Shown: one piece after another, positions 26,120 through 35,381 of the stretch | How the letters are laid out: each line of letters opens with the position of its first letter | How positions within the stretch are numbered: the first letter of the stretch is position 1 | NCBI GenBank assembly: GCA_018334675.1 | Contig: JAGXLL010000009.1 | Location: 1-64,000, forward strand | DNA length: 64,000 bases | Direction: 5' to 3' | DNA from: Bacteroidales bacterium | GTDB taxonomy: Bacteria > Bacteroidota > Bacteroidia > Bacteroidales > UBA12077 | Notes under the pieces: model-generated | Seen by the model: the letters and a program-made list of their open reading frames with translations, nothing else | The model's database searches: none | Told to the model about the DNA's origin: nothing | Program-made: the position numbers and the translations under genes

Positions 26120-26917
26120 ATGCATCATTTTCAGGATCGTGTTGTGTGGATAACCGGTGCCTCTTCAGGTATCGGAGCCGCCCTGGCCATAGAGATGGCC
26201 GGGGCGGATGCACGGCTTGCCCTTTCAGGCCGGAACCACCAGACCCTGGAAAAAATACAGCAACGATGTACCCGCCTCGGTGCTTCGGCGCAGATTTTCC
26301 CTTTTGATATAGCACAACCCGATCAGGTCCAGGAGGCCGCCCGCCATCTGCTGGACCATTTTGGCCGGCTGGACCTGCTGGTCAATAATGCCGGGATCAG
26401 CCAGCGTTCATTGGCACAAAACACCCGTTTGTCCGTCGACAGACGGATCATGGAGATTAACTATTTTGGGAATATTGCCCTGACCAAGGCTGTGCTTCCT
26501 TTCATGCTTCAACAGGGCCATGGCCACATAGCCGTCACCACCAGCATCGTCGGGCGGTTTGGATTCCCCCTTCGTTCGGCCTATTCAGCTTCCAAACACG
26601 CGCTTTATGGATTTTATGAAAGCCTGAGATCCGAACTCTCCGACAGCGGCATCCATGTCACTTTTATTACTCCCGGACGCATACAGACAGATATATCCCT
26701 CCATGCACTGAATGATCAGGGTGACGAGCAAGGTGTGATGGATCCCGGCCAGGCCCGTGGTATGCCGGTTGATCGTTCCGCCCGCCACATCATGAAAGGG
26801 CTGATCAAACAGAAGAAAGAAATTCTGGTGGGAGGTAGGGAACTGTGGATGGTTTTTATTTATAAATTTTTTCCGGCATGGTTTTATCGTATTGTGCGTA
26901 AAATCAGCCATGTATAA
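26120..26917 (+). CDS. Short-chain dehydrogenase/reductase
   Basis: A 265-residue classical SDR. NAD(P) motif TGASSGIGAALA, NNAGISQRS, and the active site YSASKHALYGFYESLRSEL are present. The C-terminal hydrophobic segment (WMVFIYKFFPAWFYRIVRK) suggests a membrane-attached enzyme of the DHRS7-like type. The frame opens with a GTG at 26084, but the ATG at 26120 lies directly before the conserved FQDRVVWITG strand. It follows the aldo/keto reductase by 60 bases; both are oxidoreductases and may share a transcript. The substrate is unknown. Confidence 0.85.
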   Translation: MHHFQDRVVWITGASSGIGAALAIEMAGADARLALSGRNHQTLEKIQQRCTRLGASAQIFPFDIAQPDQVQEAARHLLDHFGRLDLLVNNAGISQRSLAQNTRLSVDRRIMEINYFGNIALTKAVLPFMLQQGHGHIAVTTSIVGRFGFPLRSAYSASKHALYGFYESLRSELSDSGIHVTFITPGRIQTDISLHALNDQGDEQGVMDPGQARGMPVDRSARHIMKGLIKQKKEILVGGRELWMVFIYKFFPAWFYRIVRKISHV

Positions 26918-27019
26918 ACGGCCCCCCAGTCATTTGTTCCTTTATGACGTACTTTTTCATGGCCTTGTCTGATAGATTTTTTTTGTTATTTTTCGTTCTT
27001 GAATAAAGCTGCCTGAACG

Positions 27020-28099
27020 ATGGAGAAAAAGATTATCAGCGGAATACAACAGATTGGTATTGGTATCGATAATGTTAGGGAAGCCTGGAAATGGTACAAT
27101 AAGGTTTTTGGAACGGACATCCGGGTTTTTGAAGACAAAACCATTGCCAATCTTATGTTGCCCTATACGGGAGGAGTGCCGCAAAAACGTCACGCCGCTC
27201 TGGCTTTTAACCTGCAGGGCGGCGGCGGCTTTGAGTTCTGGCAGTATACCGACCGCCCGCCTAAAACAGCGGATTTTGATGTTCTCCTGGGAGATCTGGG
27301 AATATACGCCGCCAAGGTGAAGTGCCGGAACCTGCACGATACCTATTCCCGCTATCAGTCTATGGGGGTGGAGATGCTGGATGAACCCCGGAAAGGACCC
27401 GACGGTCATGATACTTTCTTTGTCCGCGATCCGTTCGGCAATCTTTTTCAGCTCATACAGGGCAATCACTGGTATAAAAACGAAAAGAAACCCACCGGAG
27501 GAGCTTATGGAGCCGTGATCGGTGTGAGTGATATCGATCAGTCGCTTAACATATACTCCGATATACTGGGGTATGACCAGGTGATTTATGACAAAAGAAG
27601 CCGGTTCGACGACCTGACGCCTTTGCCAGGAGGAGATCATGAATTTCGCCGGGTGTTGCTCGCCCATAGCCAACCCCGGGAAGGAGGCTTTTCACCCTTG
27701 CTCGGCGACTCCAGGATCGAACTGGTGGAAGTCAGAAACAGGGAACCCCAAAAGATCTACCGCAACCGCTACTGGGGCGACCCCGGTTTTATCCACCTGT
27801 GCTTTGACATCCATGGCATGGACCTGCTGAAAAAGGAGTGCGAAATCAAAGGTTACCATTTCACTGTCGACAGCAATGTGCATGAGGAAGACGTGCACAG
27901 CTTTGATATGGGTGAAGCTGCCGGCCATTTCTCTTACATAGAAGATCCGGACGGGACCCTGATCGAATTTGTAGAGACCCACCGGGTCCCCATCATCAAA
28001 AAGCTGGGGTGGTACATCAACCTGAAAAAGCGGGACCCCAGAAAACCCCTGCCCAACTGGCTGATCAAGGCTATGTCCTTTAACCGGGTCAAATTTTGA
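27020..28099 (+). CDS. Two-domain VOC (glyoxalase/dioxygenase-fold) protein
   Basis: A 359-residue protein with two vicinal-oxygen-chelate modules: about 1-150 (GIQQIGIGIDNVREAWKWYN, FFVRDPFGNLFQLIQG) and about 155-335 (VIGVSDIDQSLNIYSDILGY, FSYIEDPDGTLIEFVETHR). The layout resembles extradiol dioxygenases and 4-hydroxyphenylpyruvate dioxygenase, but lengths and motifs do not match either well. Likely metal-binding residues are His and Glu in the second module (GFIHLCFDI, LIEFVE). Function is not known; it may act on an aromatic or lipid-derived compound. It is preceded by a 102-base gap after the SDR. Confidence 0.72.
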   Translation: MEKKIISGIQQIGIGIDNVREAWKWYNKVFGTDIRVFEDKTIANLMLPYTGGVPQKRHAALAFNLQGGGGFEFWQYTDRPPKTADFDVLLGDLGIYAAKVKCRNLHDTYSRYQSMGVEMLDEPRKGPDGHDTFFVRDPFGNLFQLIQGNHWYKNEKKPTGGAYGAVIGVSDIDQSLNIYSDILGYDQVIYDKRSRFDDLTPLPGGDHEFRRVLLAHSQPREGGFSPLLGDSRIELVEVRNREPQKIYRNRYWGDPGFIHLCFDIHGMDLLKKECEIKGYHFTVDSNVHEEDVHSFDMGEAAGHFSYIEDPDGTLIEFVETHRVPIIKKLGWYINLKKRDPRKPLPNWLIKAMSFNRVKF

Positions 28100-28281
28100 C
28101 CTCCCGCTTTCCGGCCTGTCTTATTCGAGTGCCCCGCCCGGCCGACCCTATGCTGAATCAGCCGTGTGGCTGCATATCCCCTATTTTTATTTAAAGAAAA
28201 TATTTATCTTTATAGTCCGTTTTAAGAACCTTTCAAGGTTGAACTTTGTTTATCTTTATTGTCGAAAATAAATATACTTCG

Positions 28282-28806
28282 ATGAAAGACGAAGAAAAGG
28301 TAAAATCCAGGATATATAAGGAATACGCCGAGCAGGAAGGTGAAAAACTGGAGGAAGAACATGTGAATTTTGCGTATCGTTTCGCTAATGGAGCCAAGCA
28401 TTCAGTGGAAGATTTCCTCCAGGGAATGGGTGAGGAATACAATGAAACCGTCGAGATGTCCCGTTTTTTCTTTAAAATGCTGGAGGAGAAGCTGCAGCTC
28501 CGTGAACGGGAGTCCCCGCCTTCCAAGGAAGAAGTGAGGAAGGCCATTGAACAGCTAAAAGACATGGGAAGAGTAGGCGTATTTGCATCTGTATCTATCT
28601 TGCCCGGTGGGGGTTTGTCCCTCCTGGGCCTGGAAGTGCTGGCACGTAAATTTGGCATTAAGAATTTCTCCTTTCTTCCTTCTTCTTTTCGAAAGCGCCT
28701 GTATAAGAAACCTGAAGAAAAAGCCCCCAATGCCGGCCATGGTGAGCCTTCACCCGGTAATAGCGCTTCATCCCGTGATGATGATGCCCCGGACAACAAA
28801 AACTGA
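28282..28806 (+). CDS. LETM1-like small protein
   Basis: A 174-residue protein with a charged N-terminal half (KDEEKVKSRIYKEYAEQEGE, probably helical) and a hydrophobic patch VGVFASVSILPGGGLSLLGLE followed by KFGIKNFSFLPSSFRKR. The patch and the LPSSF end are like the LETM1 ribosome-binding-like region seen in Bacteroidota proteins. The acidic-basic C-terminal tail (about 145-174) is low complexity. The ATG at 28282 is preferred to the open start at 28246. In mitochondria LETM1 acts in cation/proton exchange; what this single-pass or peripheral version does is unknown. Confidence 0.55.
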   Translation: MKDEEKVKSRIYKEYAEQEGEKLEEEHVNFAYRFANGAKHSVEDFLQGMGEEYNETVEMSRFFFKMLEEKLQLRERESPPSKEEVRKAIEQLKDMGRVGVFASVSILPGGGLSLLGLEVLARKFGIKNFSFLPSSFRKRLYKKPEEKAPNAGHGEPSPGNSASSRDDDAPDNKN

Positions 28807-29230
28807 ATATTTTTCCATCTGTACTTTATTTCCTGATAACCACCATCCTCATTGCAATTCAACAAAAATTCCAATGGGTGGTTCTGCCAATCTGCACCCT
28901 TTTGCGTTTACCATCCAACAGGCAATATCAGCTTTCATCCACCCGTTTCGACATCCGTGGCAGGGACTTGCTTATGACCCGGGAAATAACTTCCTCCGGG
29001 TAAGGCTTCGATAGCCTTCAGCGGCACCTGCCATTAATTGTAAGGGCCGACGAATATTTTTATGAGATTTAGCTGTTTCCTATAAGCCAGGTTGTTACGA
29101 AGCCAAATAAGTATAATTACGGACGAATCAGTCCCTTTTTTTACTCAACAGTCCCTTTACTTTTGTGTATATTTTCAATACTTTTGTTTGTCATTCCACG
29201 TGATGAAAAATTCCCTCAGCCCCCGGAGTT
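28807..29230. other. Intergenic region, 424 bases
   Basis: No gene is supported. Near its right end are two direct copies of CAGTCCCTTT (29129-29138 and 29149-29158, period 20) and two TACTTTTG boxes (29158-29165 and 29179-29186) that match the TAnnTTTG promoter box. These lie 37-73 bases before the next gene. The left 300 bases show no clear RNA or repeat. Confidence 0.5.
29179..29186 (+). promoter_or_regulatory. Possible -7 box upstream of the 143-residue protein
   Basis: TACTTTTG fits TAnnTTTG; 44 bases before the ATG. The -33 box is not clear, but two direct CAGTCCCTTT repeats lie 20 to 50 bases upstream and could be activator sites. Confidence 0.32.
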
Positions 29231-29662
29231 ATGGAAAAGAGTAAATATTCAAAGGATATTATTCATGAGCTGTCCGAGCTTCTGGCCGCCCTGCTGATCA
29301 TGAAAAAGTCAGGAAAGTTTCAGCAGGCGATCAATATGATAGATGAAACCCTGGTGAAACATTTTGATTTTGATTCCCAAAACATCAACTCTGTTTCTGA
29401 GGATTTTCTGATCCGGGTTTATCAGGAGAAACAGGATCTATCCCCCGCGGTTAATGATTCACTTGCCCGTTTGCTTTCCGAAAAGGGAGATTTTTTATTT
29501 GCCCAGAACCGTTTTAAAGAAAGCCGGGATATACTAAACAATGCCCTCACCATCTATTTTCTGTCCAACGATCAGCAGGATCTTTTTTCCTTTGAACGCA
29601 TGAACAAGATGGTGATAATCAATGAGAAACTTTACAGGATTGATTTGAGAATGGGTCCCTGA
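29231..29662 (+). CDS. Helical protein resembling DUF6483
   Basis: A 143-residue, all-helical, cytoplasmic protein. Residues 7-40 (IIHELSELLAALLIMKKSGK) and 83-112 (LLSEKGDFLFAQNRFKESRD) resemble TPR-like helix pairs, and the overall layout recalls DUF6483 proteins of other phyla. No catalytic motif, signal peptide or membrane segment. It is convergent with pgi with no gap (its stop at 29662 touches the pgi stop at 29663). Likely an adaptor or protein-protein interaction module; function unknown. Confidence 0.6.
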   Translation: MEKSKYSKDIIHELSELLAALLIMKKSGKFQQAINMIDETLVKHFDFDSQNINSVSEDFLIRVYQEKQDLSPAVNDSLARLLSEKGDFLFAQNRFKESRDILNNALTIYFLSNDQQDLFSFERMNKMVIINEKLYRIDLRMGP

Positions 29663-31012
29663 TTATTTTTTACTTTTTCGTAGCTTTTCCGTCAGTCGCT
29701 GGCTTTCCTTTTCGTAGCCGGGCTTTCCCAGCAGTCCAAACATATTGGTTTTGTATGCCTCCACCCCTGGTTGGCTGAAAGGATTGACTCCCAGTATGTA
29801 ACCGCTTATGGCGCAGGCTTTCTCGAAGAAATAGATCAGCTGTCCCAGGTTGTATTCATCGATGCGGGGAATGCAGAGGGTCATGTTGGGCACATCACCG
29901 TCGCTATGTGCCAGCCGCGTTCCTTTTTCGGCCATGGCGTTGACTTGGTGCATGCGTTTTCCGGCCAGGTAGTTCAGGTTGTCGGTGTTGTCGGAGACTT
30001 TCGGCACGCTCAGCTGATGATTCGACTCTTCTACTGAAAGGATGGTTTCAAAGAGGATCCTTCTGCCTTCCTGGATATATTGACCCATCGAATGCAAGTC
30101 GGTGGTGAATTGGGCGATAGAGGGGAATATGCCTTTGTGGTCCTTGCCTTCACTTTCTCCATATAGTTGTTTCCACCATTCCATGAAGTAATAGAGCCGT
30201 GGCTGATAGGTGCCGAGGATCTCAATGGCTTTACCTTTGCTGTAGAGCGCGTTGCGCATTACAGCGTAGCGGGCTGCCGGGTTATCTTTGAAGGCCACGG
30301 AGGAAGTAGTTCTCTTCCTCATTGCTTCGGCCCCTTCCAGCAGCTGTTTCAGGTTGAAGCCCGCCATGGCAATGGGTACAAGCCCCACTGGGGTGAGCAC
30401 TGAGTATCTTCCTCCGATGTCGTCGGGAATAACATAGGTTTGATACCCTTGTTCATCGGCCAGTTTTCGGAGGGCCCCTTTCTCTTTATCGGTTACGGCT
30501 ATGATGCGTTGAGCCGCCTCACCGGCACCCACTTTTTGTTCAAGGTGCTGTTTGAAGATGCGGAAGGCAATACCCGGTTCGGTGGTAGTGCCCGATTTAG
30601 AGATGACAACAATGCCATATTCGCGATTTTCCAGCAGTTCTCTGAGTTCGTAGTGGTAATCCTCATCGATGTTCTGGCCGGCAAACAGGATCTCGCGACT
30701 GGAAGGAGAAGTGGAGAAATAAGGAGAAAGGGCTTCAATCACTGCTTTGGCACCCAGGTAGGAGCCGCCGATTCCAATGACCAGTACTGTGTCGAGGTTC
30801 TTCGAGAAGGAGCGGGCGGTTTGCTGTATGTCCTCCAGGTACTTCTCGGTGGTTTTTTCAGGAAGGTTGAGCCAGCCCAGAAATTCGGAGGGGTCATTCC
30901 TTTTATCTTCCAGTTTGGATAGGATATGCGGCACTTGCTGCCTGTAAGCTTCCAGATCTCTGGCTTCCAGGAAACTTTGTGTATCTCTTACCTTGATTTC
31001 CAATTGATTCAT
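29663..31012 (-). CDS. pgi: Glucose-6-phosphate isomerase
   Basis: A 449-residue enzyme that interconverts glucose-6-phosphate and fructose-6-phosphate. The phosphate-binding site is VIGIGGSYLGAKAVIEAL, the second motif VISKSGTTTEP, the signature DDIGGRYSVLTPVGLVP, and the catalytic Lys/His region NPFSQPGVEAYK. Length is that of the short bacterial type (about 450). It is the last gene of the lysS-gpsA-pgi run; only 6 bases separate it from gpsA. The pgi-gpsA-lysS order is common in Bacteroidota. Confidence 0.95.
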   Translation of the reverse strand: MNQLEIKVRDTQSFLEARDLEAYRQQVPHILSKLEDKRNDPSEFLGWLNLPEKTTEKYLEDIQQTARSFSKNLDTVLVIGIGGSYLGAKAVIEALSPYFSTSPSSREILFAGQNIDEDYHYELRELLENREYGIVVISKSGTTTEPGIAFRIFKQHLEQKVGAGEAAQRIIAVTDKEKGALRKLADEQGYQTYVIPDDIGGRYSVLTPVGLVPIAMAGFNLKQLLEGAEAMRKRTTSSVAFKDNPAARYAVMRNALYSKGKAIEILGTYQPRLYYFMEWWKQLYGESEGKDHKGIFPSIAQFTTDLHSMGQYIQEGRRILFETILSVEESNHQLSVPKVSDNTDNLNYLAGKRMHQVNAMAEKGTRLAHSDGDVPNMTLCIPRIDEYNLGQLIYFFEKACAISGYILGVNPFSQPGVEAYKTNMFGLLGKPGYEKESQRLTEKLRKSKK

Positions 31013-31018
31013 GTTGCG

Positions 31019-32014
31019 TCATTTTAATTTGTTCGATAGAAGCTTGATTTCTATAGCCGGAGAAATGTGCTCGTAGAGTATATGGTACACGGCTTCGCAT
31101 ATGGGGATCTCGGCCTGATAGGCCTTGTTGGTCTCTATGATGCTTTTGGCGGCATAGTAACCCTCAGCGATCATGTTCATCTCGAGTTGAGCTGATTTAA
31201 CGGAATAGCCTTTCCCGATCATATTACCGAAGGTGCGGTTGCGGCTGAACTGTGAGTAGGCCGTCACCAGCAGGTCGCCCAGATATGCCGAATGGTGCAG
31301 GTCCCTGGTGATAGGATGTACAGCATCTACAAATCGTTTGATCTCCTGCATACCATTGGATATGAGAACAGCCAGAAAATTATCGCCGTAGCCCAGTCCA
31401 TGGCATATGCCGGCAGCAATAGCAAAGATGTTCTTCAGGATGGCCGCATACTCGGTACCATAGATGTCATCGCTGATGTTGGTCTTCATGTAGTGGGTCT
31501 GCAAGTTCTTGCCCATTTCAATAGCCAGCTCCTCACTCTGCGAGGCCACCGTGAGGTAGGAAAGCCTCTCGAGCGCTACTTCCTCTGCGTGGCAGGGCCC
31601 GCTGATCACTACAAAGTTTTGCAGGTCCATACCCCACTGGTTTTTGAAGTATTCGCCAATGATCATGTTTTTGTCCGGGATGATCCCCTTGATGGCCGAA
31701 ACAATGGTTTTCCCGGAGAGGTCTTCGGTTAGTCCCTGCAAAGCCTCTTTCAGGAAGGCTGCCGGTATGACCAGTACCAACACATCGGAGTCCCTGACGA
31801 TGGCATTGAGGTCATTGTAGAATCGGATCCGGCGGGTGTCGAAGCTGATGGAGCTGATATAGTTCTTGTTGTGGTGGAACTCCTTGAGATATTCAATGTT
31901 CGAGGCATCTCTCAGATACCAGTTCACCTGGTCCTGGTTCTCGTGGAGGATCTTAACCAATGCTGTGGCCCAGCTTCCTCCGCCGAGCACGCCTATTTTC
32001 CCGGAGCTTGACAT
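31019..32014 (-). CDS. gpsA: NAD(P)-dependent glycerol-3-phosphate dehydrogenase
   Basis: A 331-residue enzyme that reduces dihydroxyacetone phosphate to sn-glycerol-3-phosphate for phospholipid synthesis. Rossmann motif GVLGGGSWATALVKIL, the NAD-binding VLVIPAAFL, and the catalytic Lys region EYAAILKNIFAIAAGIC are present. The frame is open to 32113 but the ATG at 32014 gives a normal N-terminus. Between lysS (stop 32028) and pgi (start 31012); the three are probably one operon. Confidence 0.93.
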   Translation of the reverse strand: MSSSGKIGVLGGGSWATALVKILHENQDQVNWYLRDASNIEYLKEFHHNKNYISSISFDTRRIRFYNDLNAIVRDSDVLVLVIPAAFLKEALQGLTEDLSGKTIVSAIKGIIPDKNMIIGEYFKNQWGMDLQNFVVISGPCHAEEVALERLSYLTVASQSEELAIEMGKNLQTHYMKTNISDDIYGTEYAAILKNIFAIAAGICHGLGYGDNFLAVLISNGMQEIKRFVDAVHPITRDLHHSAYLGDLLVTAYSQFSRNRTFGNMIGKGYSVKSAQLEMNMIAEGYYAAKSIIETNKAYQAEIPICEAVYHILYEHISPAIEIKLLSNKLK

Positions 32015-32027
32015 ATCTGAAGGCTTT

Positions 32028-33749
32028 TTATGATTCAAGCCATTGTTTGACTTCTTCGAGTGTTGGATTTTGCAGTCCCAGCTTGTGTTTCTTGTTGATG
32101 CCGCATATCTCATTATGCAGCTTGCCTGCTTTAGCCTCTCTTAGTGCGTCAACCGTGGTGTAACCCGACTTTTGGATCACCGGGATCCATTCTTCCGGTA
32201 TACCCAGCTCTTTAAATCTTTCGTAGCTCTGGTGCGAGGGTTTTTTTTCCGGTTTCATCTGGGGGAAGAACAGCACATCCTGGATGGAGTGCGCATTGGT
32301 CATGATCATGGTCAGCCTGTCGATACCAATGCCCAGGCCTGCTGTGGGAGGCATGCCATGCTCGATGGCTTTGAGAAAATCCTCGTCCATCATCATGGCT
32401 TCTTCATCTCCCCTCTGTCCGAGCATGAGCTGTTGCTCAAATCTTTCCCTCTGGTCCAGGGGGTCGTTCAGCTCAGAATAAGCATTGCAGATCTCTTTCC
32501 CGTTGACAATGGCCTCAAAGCGTTCGACCAGCCCTTCCCGGGAACGGTGTTTCTTGGCCAGCGGGGACATCTCGATGGGATAGTCGGTGATGAAAGTAGG
32601 CTGGATAAGGCGGGGCTCACATTTCTCCCCGAAGATCTCATCGATCAGCTTGCCTTTGCCCATGCTTTCATCCACCTCCACATCCAACTCCCGGGCCGTA
32701 TTGAAAAGCTGCTGCTCATCCATTGCGGAGATGTCGATGCCGGTGAAGGCTTCGATGGCTTCGAACATGGTATAACGCTTCCAGGGCCGCCTGAAATCAA
32801 CCCTGTTTTCACCCACCTGTATTTTGGTCGTCCCGTGCAGGTCGAGGGTGATCCTTTCAATCATCTGTTCCACGGCATCCATCATCCAGTTGTAATCCTT
32901 ATAGGCCACATACAGCTCCATCTGCGTAAACTCGGGATTGTGATAGCGGTCCATGCCCTCATTGCGGAAGTCCTTTGCAAACTCGAAGACACCATCAAAG
33001 CCCCCTACGATAAGACGTTTGAGGTAAAGCTCATTGGCAATACGCAGATAAAGCGTCTGGTTTAGCTTGTTGTGATGCGTCTTGAAAGGCCGGGCGGCGG
33101 CCCCGCCATATATGGGCTGAAGGATGGGCGTCTCAACTTCCAGGTAACCCTGCTCATTCAAAAAAGAACGCATCGACTGGATCAGCCGGCTGCGCTGAAT
33201 GAATACATCCTTGCTGCTCTGGTTGACGATCAGATCCAGGTAACGCTGCCGGTACCGCTGTTCAGGATCGGTGAAGGCATCGTATATCCGGCCATCCTTC
33301 TCCTTAACTACCGGCAAAGGCTTCAGTGATTTGCTCAATATCTTGAACTCCTGTACATTGATGGAGACCTCGCCTACCTTTGTCTTGAACACATTGCCCC
33401 TGACCCCGATGATGTCACCGATGTCAAGCAGCTTCTTGAAAACCTGGTTGTAATAAGTCTTGTCCGTATCGGGGCAAATGTTGTCGCGTTTGACATATAT
33501 CTGTATCCGGCCCTTTTCATCCTGTAACTCCGCAAAAGAAGCATTGCCCATCACGCGCCTGTTCATCATGCGGCCCGCCAGGCTTACCTCCTGAAAATTG
33601 CCTTTCTCCTCGTTATAATTTTCCAGTATCTCGGTGGAAGTGGTGTTGACGTCGTATCCCGAAGCCGGATAAGGATCAATATTGAGCTTTCTTAATTCTT
33701 CCAGTGAACTTCTCCTTTGTCGTTCTTGCTCAGTTAATTCTAACAACAT
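32028..33749 (-). CDS. lysS: Lysyl-tRNA synthetase, class II
   Basis: A 573-residue enzyme that charges tRNA-Lys. The OB-fold anticodon-binding domain is N-terminal ([21 protein letters not shown]). The class II core has motif 2 ([20 protein letters not shown]) and motif 3 ([14 protein letters not shown]). The C-terminus has about 65 residues beyond the core ([20 protein letters not shown] and on), an extension common in Bacteroidota; it may add tRNA contacts. The length fits that group (about 575). First gene of the lysS-gpsA-pgi set. Confidence 0.95.
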   Translation of the reverse strand: MLLELTEQERQRRSSLEELRKLNIDPYPASGYDVNTTSTEILENYNEEKGNFQEVSLAGRMMNRRVMGNASFAELQDEKGRIQIYVKRDNICPDTDKTYYNQVFKKLLDIGDIIGVRGNVFKTKVGEVSINVQEFKILSKSLKPLPVVKEKDGRIYDAFTDPEQRYRQRYLDLIVNQSSKDVFIQRSRLIQSMRSFLNEQGYLEVETPILQPIYGGAAARPFKTHHNKLNQTLYLRIANELYLKRLIVGGFDGVFEFAKDFRNEGMDRYHNPEFTQMELYVAYKDYNWMMDAVEQMIERITLDLHGTTKIQVGENRVDFRRPWKRYTMFEAIEAFTGIDISAMDEQQLFNTARELDVEVDESMGKGKLIDEIFGEKCEPRLIQPTFITDYPIEMSPLAKKHRSREGLVERFEAIVNGKEICNAYSELNDPLDQRERFEQQLMLGQRGDEEAMMMDEDFLKAIEHGMPPTAGLGIGIDRLTMIMTNAHSIQDVLFFPQMKPEKKPSHQSYERFKELGIPEEWIPVIQKSGYTTVDALREAKAGKLHNEICGINKKHKLGLQNPTLEEVKQWLES

Positions 33750-33815
33750 AATGTCCTGTTTTTTTCACAAGTTTTTGCAAAGATAGAATTTTTCATGCAA
33801 TCCGCATAGAACTGT

Positions 33816-34619
33816 TTAGCCCATGAGATTTTTCTTCAGTACCTGTTTTTTCATGTTCCCAAAGCCATCAAAAACAAAACGGTTGGCCAGGGTAATGGTT
33901 ATTACCACGCTCAGAAGCGTGGCTACAAAGATGGTAAGCATCAGCATGATCTGGTATTTGATGGCCACCTCGGGGCTGGAGCCTCCCAGGATCTGTCCGG
34001 TCATCATTCCGGGAAGGGAAATGAGGCCAATCACGGTTATGCTGGCAATCAGCGGGTTGAAGGCTGTTTTGAGGGCTTCGCGCATAAAAGGGCGAAGGGC
34101 TTCACTGCGGCTGGCCCCGTTGGCCAGGTAATACCGGTAGCGGATCTTTTCCTGGTTAAGTTTCTGATAAAATGTGTTCAGCCCCAGTATATTTGTTTTC
34201 AGGCAATTGCCAAGAAGGATTCCGCTGATGGGGATAAAATAGCGGGCATCAAAGAACTCATCCAGCCGGATGATGATACCGAGGAAATAGGCATCGATCA
34301 GGGCCAGGCTGATGATCAGAGAGATGATCAGGGGGATCAGAAAAAAACGCAGCGATAAATAGGCCCGTCTGACAATGGTAAAGGCGGCGATCAGCACCAT
34401 AATGATCCACCACAGCGCGTTGATCCAGGCATTGTTGTATTCGAACAGCAATTCCAGGTACAGGCCTACCACGAAAAGCTGCAGGGTCATTCTGCCTACG
34501 GCGATCAGGCTGTCGCGTATCAACCCGGTTTTGAAATGGTAGAAGATGATCACCGGTACTGCCAGCAGCAGGTAACCCAGGAAGAGGTTCAGGTAGCTGA
34601 TGTCAAGCGTTTGCTCCAT
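33816..34619 (-). CDS. FetB-like (UPF0014) ABC transporter permease
   Basis: A 268-residue inner-membrane protein with about seven hydrophobic segments. The UPF0014/YbbM signature region is NGASRSEALRPFMREALKTAF followed by SITVIGLISLPGMMTGQILGG. In E. coli FetAB, this permease pairs with a small ATPase and limits iron-dependent peroxide stress. Its start overlaps the ATPase gene by 17 bases; ATG at 34619 and at 34625 are both possible, and the earlier 46 residues of the open frame are out-of-frame ATPase sequence. Transport direction and substrate are not shown. Confidence 0.85.
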   Translation of the reverse strand: MEQTLDISYLNLFLGYLLLAVPVIIFYHFKTGLIRDSLIAVGRMTLQLFVVGLYLELLFEYNNAWINALWWIIMVLIAAFTIVRRAYLSLRFFLIPLIISLIISLALIDAYFLGIIIRLDEFFDARYFIPISGILLGNCLKTNILGLNTFYQKLNQEKIRYRYYLANGASRSEALRPFMREALKTAFNPLIASITVIGLISLPGMMTGQILGGSSPEVAIKYQIMLMLTIFVATLLSVVITITLANRFVFDGFGNMKKQVLKKNLMG

Positions 34620-35238
34620 GGTCATCCAGGTTGTAGGTTCGGTCGGCGTGTTTTGCCCAGAGGGGGTTATGGGAAGTGGACAGGACGGTGCGTTTCTCCT
34701 GGTTGAAAACCAGATTTGCCAGGCGTTCAATGGATCTGCTGTCCAGTGAAGAAGTGGGTTCATCCAGGATCAACAAAGGCTTTTCAAGTAAAAGTGCCGA
34801 GGCAATGGCGATACGTTGTTTCTGGCCTCCGGAGACCTCATCCAGGTTCTTGCCCAGCAGTGCGGTAGACAGCCCCAGGGCATCGAAAATCTTTTGGATG
34901 GCTTTTTTACCCGGATGCCGGGCCCGGTTCTGGCGAAACGAAAAAGGCATGTAAAATAATTCACCGGCTGTGGTCATGGGCAAGTGTAGTTCCTGGGGTA
35001 CATAGGCTGTGCTGGAACGGATCTGCTCGATGTTGTCCGCATGCAAGGGTTGACCCATGATCTGTATCTCGCCCTTCTCAAAAGGCACAAACCCAAGAAG
35101 CAGGTGGATAAAGGTGGTCTTACCCGTTCCCGATTCGCCGGCCAGGGTGACTTTTTCTCCTTTCCGGATGCTCATCCCGAAGCGGTCATACAGCTTATGT
35201 CCGTCGAACTCAAGGGTCAGGTCCTTTATTTCTATCAT
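34603..35238 (-). CDS. FetA-like ABC transporter ATP-binding protein
   Basis: A 211-residue ATPase. Walker A GESGTGKTTFIHLLL, ABC signature VSGGQKQR, Walker B LLILDEPTSSLD, and the H-loop TSHNP are visible. It is short, as in the FetA/YbbL group, and pairs with the UPF0014 permease next to it (overlap of 17 bases, probable translational coupling). The ATG at 35247 (MYTMIEIKD) gives three more residues; I chose 35238. It is divergent from the acyltransferase gene. Confidence 0.88.
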   Translation of the reverse strand: MIEIKDLTLEFDGHKLYDRFGMSIRKGEKVTLAGESGTGKTTFIHLLLGFVPFEKGEIQIMGQPLHADNIEQIRSSTAYVPQELHLPMTTAGELFYMPFSFRQNRARHPGKKAIQKIFDALGLSTALLGKNLDEVSGGQKQRIAIASALLLEKPLLILDEPTSSLDSRSIERLANLVFNQEKRTVLSTSHNPLWAKHADRTYNLDDHGANA

Positions 35239-35381
35239 CGTATACATTCCTGGAGCGTTTTCCGGGATTTGAACATTTCTTTTGTTAATTTGCAGATCAA
35301 TATGTAATCCATAGAGTTAACCATTCAAAGCTAAAGATAATATCTTGTTATTAGGATACAACCACAGTGAAATTCGTGTTT

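Noticed and set aside
28807-29014. Possible coding remnant after the LETM1-like gene
   Set aside because: A frame is open here but only as an extension of an out-of-frame shadow; no start, motif or conserved pattern.
29203-29244. Thirteen-codon upstream frame overlapping the start of the 143-residue gene
   Set aside because: Too short and without any codon signal; probably chance.
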